Positions 60,445 to 64,000 of a stretch of DNA of 64,000 bases are shown here, in pieces. Made by a program: the position numbers and the translations under genes. This DNA comes from Cognatiyoonia sediminum (lineage in GTDB: Bacteria; Pseudomonadota; Alphaproteobacteria; Rhodobacterales; Rhodobacteraceae). The stretch's first letter is position 1, and every line of letters begins with the position of its first letter. The notes beneath the pieces are model-generated. The model saw only the letters and a list, made by a program, of their open reading frames with translations. It was not told the DNA's origin and searched no databases. Location: the NCBI RefSeq assembly GCF_900129845.1, contig NZ_FQXB01000001.1, positions 248,001 to 312,000 of the forward strand. Direction: 5' to 3'.

Positions 60445-62850
60445 ATGAACGAACCATTGAGTTCCTCTTACCCAGTCCTGCCGCTTCGCGACATCGTGGT
60501 GTTCCCACATATGATCGTGCCGCTCTTTGTCGGCCGCGATAAGTCGGTGCGCGCGCTGGAAGAGGTGATGCAGGACGATAAACAGATCCTGTTGTCGAGC
60601 CAGATGGACCCGGCCGAAGATGATCCGCAGGTGGATGGCATCTACCGGGCAGGTGTCTTGGCAAATGTCTTGCAGCTGCTGAAACTGCCTGATGGCACCG
60701 TCAAAGTGCTTGTCGAAGGCCGCAGCCGCGTGCGGATCACTGAATTTGTAGACAACCCGAACTTCTTTGAAGCGACTGCGGAGTCGCTGGAAGAATTGCC
60801 GGGCAACCTTGAAGAGGTTGATGCGCTCGTGCGCTCGGTCGCGAACGAATTTGAGCGCTACGCCAAGGTCAAAAAGAATATCCCAGAAGAGGCAATGGCC
60901 GCTGTTGGCGAAACAACAGAAGCCAATAAACTTGCCGATCTTGTTGCCGGTCATCTGGGTATCGAAGTCGATCAAAAGCAGGAGCTTTTGGAAACACTCT
61001 CCGTGACCGACCGTTTGGAAAAGGTCTTTGGTTTGATGCAAGGCGAAATGTCCGTCTTGCAGGTCGAGAAAAAGATCAAAACCCGCGTGAAATCGCAGAT
61101 GGAGAAGACCCAGCGTGAATACTATCTGAATGAGCAAATGAAGGCCATTCAGAAAGAGCTTGGGGACGGTGAAGAAGGCCAGAACGAGGTCGACGAGCTT
61201 GAGGCGAAAATCGCTGAAACCAAGCTGTCGAAAGAGGCGAAAGACAAAGTCGATGCGGAGTTGAAAAAGCTCAAAAACATGTCGCCGATGTCTGCGGAGG
61301 CCACGGTCGTGCGCAACTACCTCGATTGGGTGTTGGGTGTGCCATGGGGCGTGAAATCACGCACCAAGAAAGACCTGAACAAAGCGCAGGCGATCCTTGA
61401 TGACGATCACTATGGTCTGGAAAAGGTCAAAGAGCGGATCGTTGAGTACCTTGCGGTCCAGCAACGCTCGAAAAAGCTGAAAGGCCCGATCATGTGCCTC
61501 GTTGGCCCTCCCGGTGTCGGTAAGACCTCGCTTGGTAAATCTGTTGCGAAAGCGACAGGGCGTGAGTTCATTCGCATCTCCCTTGGGGGTGTGCGTGACG
61601 AATCCGAAATCCGTGGCCACCGCCGGACCTACATCGGCTCTATGCCGGGTAAGATCATCCAGGCGTTGAAAAAGGCAAAGACAACAAACCCGCTTATCTT
61701 GCTCGATGAGATCGACAAGATGGGTCAGGATTTCCGTGGCGACCCGGCATCCGCGATGCTTGAAGTGCTTGATCCGGAACAGAATTCCACATTTGTGGAT
61801 CACTATTTGGAGGTTGAATATGACCTCTCTAACGTGATGTTCCTGACCACGGCGAACAGCTACAATATGCCGGGGCCATTGTTGGACCGGATGGAGATCA
61901 TTTCGCTTGCGGGCTACACCGAGGACGAAAAACGCGAAATCGCGCGTCAACACCTGTTGCCAAAAGTTCTGAAGAACCATGGTTTGAAAGAGAAAGAATT
62001 CTCGATCACCGATGAGGCTTTGACCAAGGCAATCCAGCTCTACACGAAAGAGGCTGGTGTTCGGAACCTTGAACGAGAGTTGGCTAAAGTTGCGCGGAAA
62101 GCGGTGACGACGATCGTTAAAGGCGACATGGATGTCATTGAAGTGACTGCCGATAACCTCAACGACTTCTTGGGTGTTGAAAAACACCGGTTCGGCCTTG
62201 CTGAGAAAGAAGACCAGGTTGGCGTTGTGACGGGTCTTGCATGGACATCAGTAGGTGGGGAGCTTTTGAACATCGAAGCGCTCCGCTTGCCCGGTAAAGG
62301 TCGAATGAAAACCACCGGTAAACTGGGCGATGTGATGAAAGAGTCGATCGACGCTGCGTCTTCCTACGTGCGCTCCATCGCGCCTGAGATTGGTGTGAAA
62401 CCCACGAAGTTCGACACGATCGATATTCACGTGCACGTCCCTGACGGAGCAACACCTAAGGATGGTCCATCCGCTGGTTTGGCCATGGTCACCTCGATTG
62501 TCTCTGTTCTTACGGGTATTCCGGTTCGCAAAGATATCGCCATGACAGGTGAGGTCAGCTTGCGCGGGAATGCGATGCCGATTGGTGGTTTGAAAGAGAA
62601 ACTCCTTGCGGCGCTTCGTGGTGGGATCAAGACGGTTCTCATTCCACAGGAGAATGCTAAGGACTTGCCGGAGATTCCGGACAACGTGAAAGAAGGTCTT
62701 GAGATCATCACGGTGACGCATGTGTCAGAAGTGTTGAAACATGCGCTGGTGTCCCAACCTGAAGCGATTGAGTGGGATGAAGCCGCAGAGGAGGCGCGTC
62801 TTACTTCCCTCAAGGACGGCGGCGATGGGGTTGGTGCCGGCGTTCACTAG
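60445..62850 (+). CDS. lon: ATP-dependent protease Lon
   Basis: 801 residues from the ATG at 60445 (a TTG lies 6 bases before it). LON N-domain begins SYPVLPLRDIVVFPHMIVPL (about 8-27). AAA module: Walker A GPPGVGKTSLGKS (about 355-367), LLDEIDKMGQDFRGDPASA; protease: catalytic Ser in DGPSAGLAM (about 675-683) and the Lys in IGGLKEKLLAA. It degrades damaged and regulatory proteins in the cytoplasm. Monocistronic, with a strong terminator after it. Confidence 0.97.
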   Translation: MNEPLSSSYPVLPLRDIVVFPHMIVPLFVGRDKSVRALEEVMQDDKQILLSSQMDPAEDDPQVDGIYRAGVLANVLQLLKLPDGTVKVLVEGRSRVRITEFVDNPNFFEATAESLEELPGNLEEVDALVRSVANEFERYAKVKKNIPEEAMAAVGETTEANKLADLVAGHLGIEVDQKQELLETLSVTDRLEKVFGLMQGEMSVLQVEKKIKTRVKSQMEKTQREYYLNEQMKAIQKELGDGEEGQNEVDELEAKIAETKLSKEAKDKVDAELKKLKNMSPMSAEATVVRNYLDWVLGVPWGVKSRTKKDLNKAQAILDDDHYGLEKVKERIVEYLAVQQRSKKLKGPIMCLVGPPGVGKTSLGKSVAKATGREFIRISLGGVRDESEIRGHRRTYIGSMPGKIIQALKKAKTTNPLILLDEIDKMGQDFRGDPASAMLEVLDPEQNSTFVDHYLEVEYDLSNVMFLTTANSYNMPGPLLDRMEIISLAGYTEDEKREIARQHLLPKVLKNHGLKEKEFSITDEALTKAIQLYTKEAGVRNLERELAKVARKAVTTIVKGDMDVIEVTADNLNDFLGVEKHRFGLAEKEDQVGVVTGLAWTSVGGELLNIEALRLPGKGRMKTTGKLGDVMKESIDAASSYVRSIAPEIGVKPTKFDTIDIHVHVPDGATPKDGPSAGLAMVTSIVSVLTGIPVRKDIAMTGEVSLRGNAMPIGGLKEKLLAALRGGIKTVLIPQENAKDLPEIPDNVKEGLEIITVTHVSEVLKHALVSQPEAIEWDEAAEEARLTSLKDGGDGVGAGVH

Positions 62851-62868
62851 AAAGTCTAAGTTAAAAAT

Positions 62869-62900
62869 AAAAAGGGCACGCCGTCGCGTGCCCTTTTTAC
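62869..62900. terminator. Bidirectional terminator between lon and the small secreted protein gene
   Basis: GGGCACGC (62874-62881) and GCGTGCCC (62886-62893) form an 8-bp stem with a 4-base loop. A T-run follows on the plus strand (TTTTTA) and an A-run precedes it, giving a T-run on the minus strand, so it can end both convergent genes. Confidence 0.9.
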
Positions 62901-62928
62901 GTTCTGTTAAGGCTGAAGCCTTATGCTA

Positions 62929-63144
62929 TTACTCGGAGTCGCTGTCGGACTCGGAGGAAGCAGCAACTGCGATCAGTGCAACCAAGATTGCTGGGACAAC
63001 CAGGCCGGAAAGAGAAGATGTAGGCTCTACTGGATCTACGATCACTACAGGTGGCTCATCAATTTCAGGTGCAAGGCCACCAGCTGTTGCTGTGGTTGCA
63101 GTAACAGCCAAAGCGGCTGCAGCAGCGAGTTTTACAAATGTCAT
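62929..63144 (-). CDS. Small secreted or membrane protein with acidic tail
   Basis: 71 residues. Signal peptide (FVKLAAAAALAVTATTATAG), a short proline/valine-rich mature part (LAPEIDEPPVVIVDPVEP), a second hydrophobic segment (LSGLVVPAILVALIAVAASS) and the tail ESDSDSE. AAGGAGAT precedes the ATG at ideal spacing, the best support for expression. I recall similar small proteins in Roseobacters but cannot name a function. Confidence 0.72.
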   Translation of the reverse strand: MTFVKLAAAAALAVTATTATAGGLAPEIDEPPVVIVDPVEPTSSLSGLVVPAILVALIAVAASSESDSDSE

Positions 63145-63813
63145 TTTGATCTCCTTAAAGTCGACTCTGAACTGGACTACGAGGGTGCTGACAGCGAGTC
63201 AACCTTGTGAGGCCCCATAATCAGTTACCTAAGGTTATGAATGCACTCGTTTTGAAAAACAAGCTCTCCGTGAAATTTCTTGTGGCTTTTTGCTAAGATA
63301 GATCAAGGTGAGGCGCGAAGAACACATGTTTAGGGCGAACAATACTCTACTTAGGCGCAGTGGAGGTGTGCCGTATACTCAACTTAGAGGGTAAATGAGC
63401 CAACGGATTCGAAAACGTCAATAATTTCAGAAAGTTATGCTTAGGTACCGTTCATGGTAAAGGTTCCTTTGAAAGAGAAGCGAAGAACCAAATGCGAATG
63501 GATTGCGGTCGATTTGGGTTACAGACCCTGTCCTTGTTGGGTTTTTTGAGGCATCCGCGCCAATTGCGTGCCACTTTGACGCGGCTATGTGAGCATTTTT
63601 TCTTGCCGACGAAGTCTTGGAACCGTTGTTCGTAGACAAAACAAGAATCAGCTTAGGCGCCTATATTGCCGAGCCACCTAACGCTAGTGCGCATGGTCTC
63701 ACCAAAAATTCTATTGCGAAAAGCAATGGGCGCATCTCTCTACCTCATACATTTGCACACTGGTGTTTTGGACTGGCGATTTTAAACTACAAGAAAATAC
63801 AAAGGACCCGACC
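63145..63813. other. 669-bp stretch with no convincing gene
   Basis: Visibly A/T-richer than the neighbours. Only short open frames with unlikely composition occur on either strand. It should contain the promoters of the small secreted protein and of the HU-like gene. AAAGGACCC at its end is the ribosome binding site of the next gene. I found no tRNA or hairpin here. Confidence 0.6.
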
Positions 63814-64000
63814 ATGACCAAAAAGGTCACATCGCCCAAAAAGCCGACAACAGGAACCGTCAATAAGCCAAGCTCGTCAGTAAAGTTGACCCCAAAGAAG
63901 TTGACTGTTGATGTGTCAAAACCTACCAGTACAAAGTCGGCAACTGTCGCAATCGCAGCTAAGCCGGTCGAATCTAAGGCAGTCCTAAAGAAGGGCGAAC
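63814..64000 (+). CDS. HU-like DNA-binding protein, N-terminal Lys/Pro/Ser-rich part (partial)
   Basis: 62 codons to the window edge. The translation starts MTKKVTSPKKPTTGTVNKPS and stays rich in Lys, Ser, Thr, Pro and Val, then ends KAVLKKGE, which would suit the start of an HU domain (xKxELI...). If so, it is an HU with a long basic extension, reminiscent of histone H1-like tails. The position after lon agrees with the order I associate with Roseobacter genomes. Only the next bases can confirm it. Confidence 0.55.
   Translation, partial: MTKKVTSPKKPTTGTVNKPSSSVKLTPKKLTVDVSKPTSTKSATVAIAAKPVESKAVLKKGE

Noticed and set aside
60202-60445. Heat-shock (sigma-32) promoter for lon
   Set aside because: I found no CTTG-type -35 with a CCCCAT-type -10 at correct spacing.
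60211-61137. 308-codon minus-strand frame across the lon leader and 5' end
   Set aside because: It lies opposite the conserved Lon N-domain, and its translation has no recognisable features.
63427-63817. Two short frames (minus 63427-63639, plus 63617-63817) in the A/T-rich gap
   Set aside because: Mixed composition, no ribosome binding site, no motif; the plus frame runs into the start of the HU-like gene.
1-64000. CRISPR arrays, insertion sequences, prophage genes, rRNA operons
   Set aside because: No regularly spaced repeats, transposase motifs, phage structural genes or rRNA signatures were seen anywhere in the window.

Overview
The window reads as a chromosomal segment of an alphaproteobacterium of the order Rhodobacterales (Roseobacter-like). 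This is inferred from the imuA-imuB-dnaE2 mutasome under a GTTC-N7-GTTC SOS box, a TatABC set with a KPK-rich TatB, the surE-pcm-nlpD trio, a cysG-DUF2849-cysI-cysH-DUF934-fpr sulfur operon, a VPLPA-type C-terminal sorting signal and TRAP transporters. No sequence comparison was run, so all family names rest on motifs and gene order read by eye. Coding density is high. I saw no rRNA, convincing tRNA, CRISPR array, insertion sequence or prophage.

Layout. 0-3 kb: SOS mutagenesis operon (imuA, imuB, start of dnaE2). 3-9.5 kb: glycerate kinase, di-heme peroxidase, Sel1 protein, a PilJ/GGDEF/EAL signalling protein and two membrane proteins. 9.5-17.4 kb: a catabolic island with a DctPQM TRAP transporter, flavin reductase, aldo/keto reductase and SsuD-like FMNH2 monooxygenase, divergent from a GntR/UTRA regulator and a Gfo/Idh/MocA protein. 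17.4-26 kb: RNA modification (RlmL-like, DusA), a WYL regulator with a 34-bp palindrome, tatABC and a DUF815 ATPase. 24.7-35.7 kb: a long leftward block, nlpD, pcm, surE, SDR, purF, a VPLPA protein, cvpA, radA, pqiA-like, mlaF, mlaE, alr. 35.8-41 kb: DUF6958, MerR with an aldo/keto reductase, dnaB, pyrE, pyrC. 41-48 kb: small membrane proteins, xdhC with a molybdopterin-binding protein, a PhyH-type dioxygenase, infC and an Ala/Asp-rich protein. 47.6-53.6 kb: the cys operon and its divergent Lrp regulator. 53.6-64 kb: P450, B12-binding regulator, tpiA, a 2OG oxygenase, two Fe-S assembly factors, tgt, lon, a small secreted protein and the start of an HU-like gene.

The most interesting system is the 9.5-17.4 kb island. 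Its flavin reductase, aldo/keto reductase, SsuD-like monooxygenase and GntR regulator match the gene set of the sulfoquinovose monooxygenase (SMO) pathway known from Agrobacterium, which turns sulfoquinovose into sulfite and glucose. Two parts differ from that model. A TRAP transporter stands where an ABC importer would be expected, and a Gfo/Idh/MocA protein is translationally coupled to the regulator, as would suit an NAD-dependent sulfoquinovosidase (GH188 type). The released sulfite could enter the siroheme sulfite reductase operon at 48-53 kb. Substrate and enzyme assignments are inference.

Other points: infC probably starts at ATA; a short interspersed repeat carries or abuts the stop codons of four genes; the MerR promoter has a 19-bp spacer; two inverted repeats lie between cysG and its regulator; and several catalytic residues are lost (ImuB, NlpD, an alpha/beta-hydrolase-like protein).
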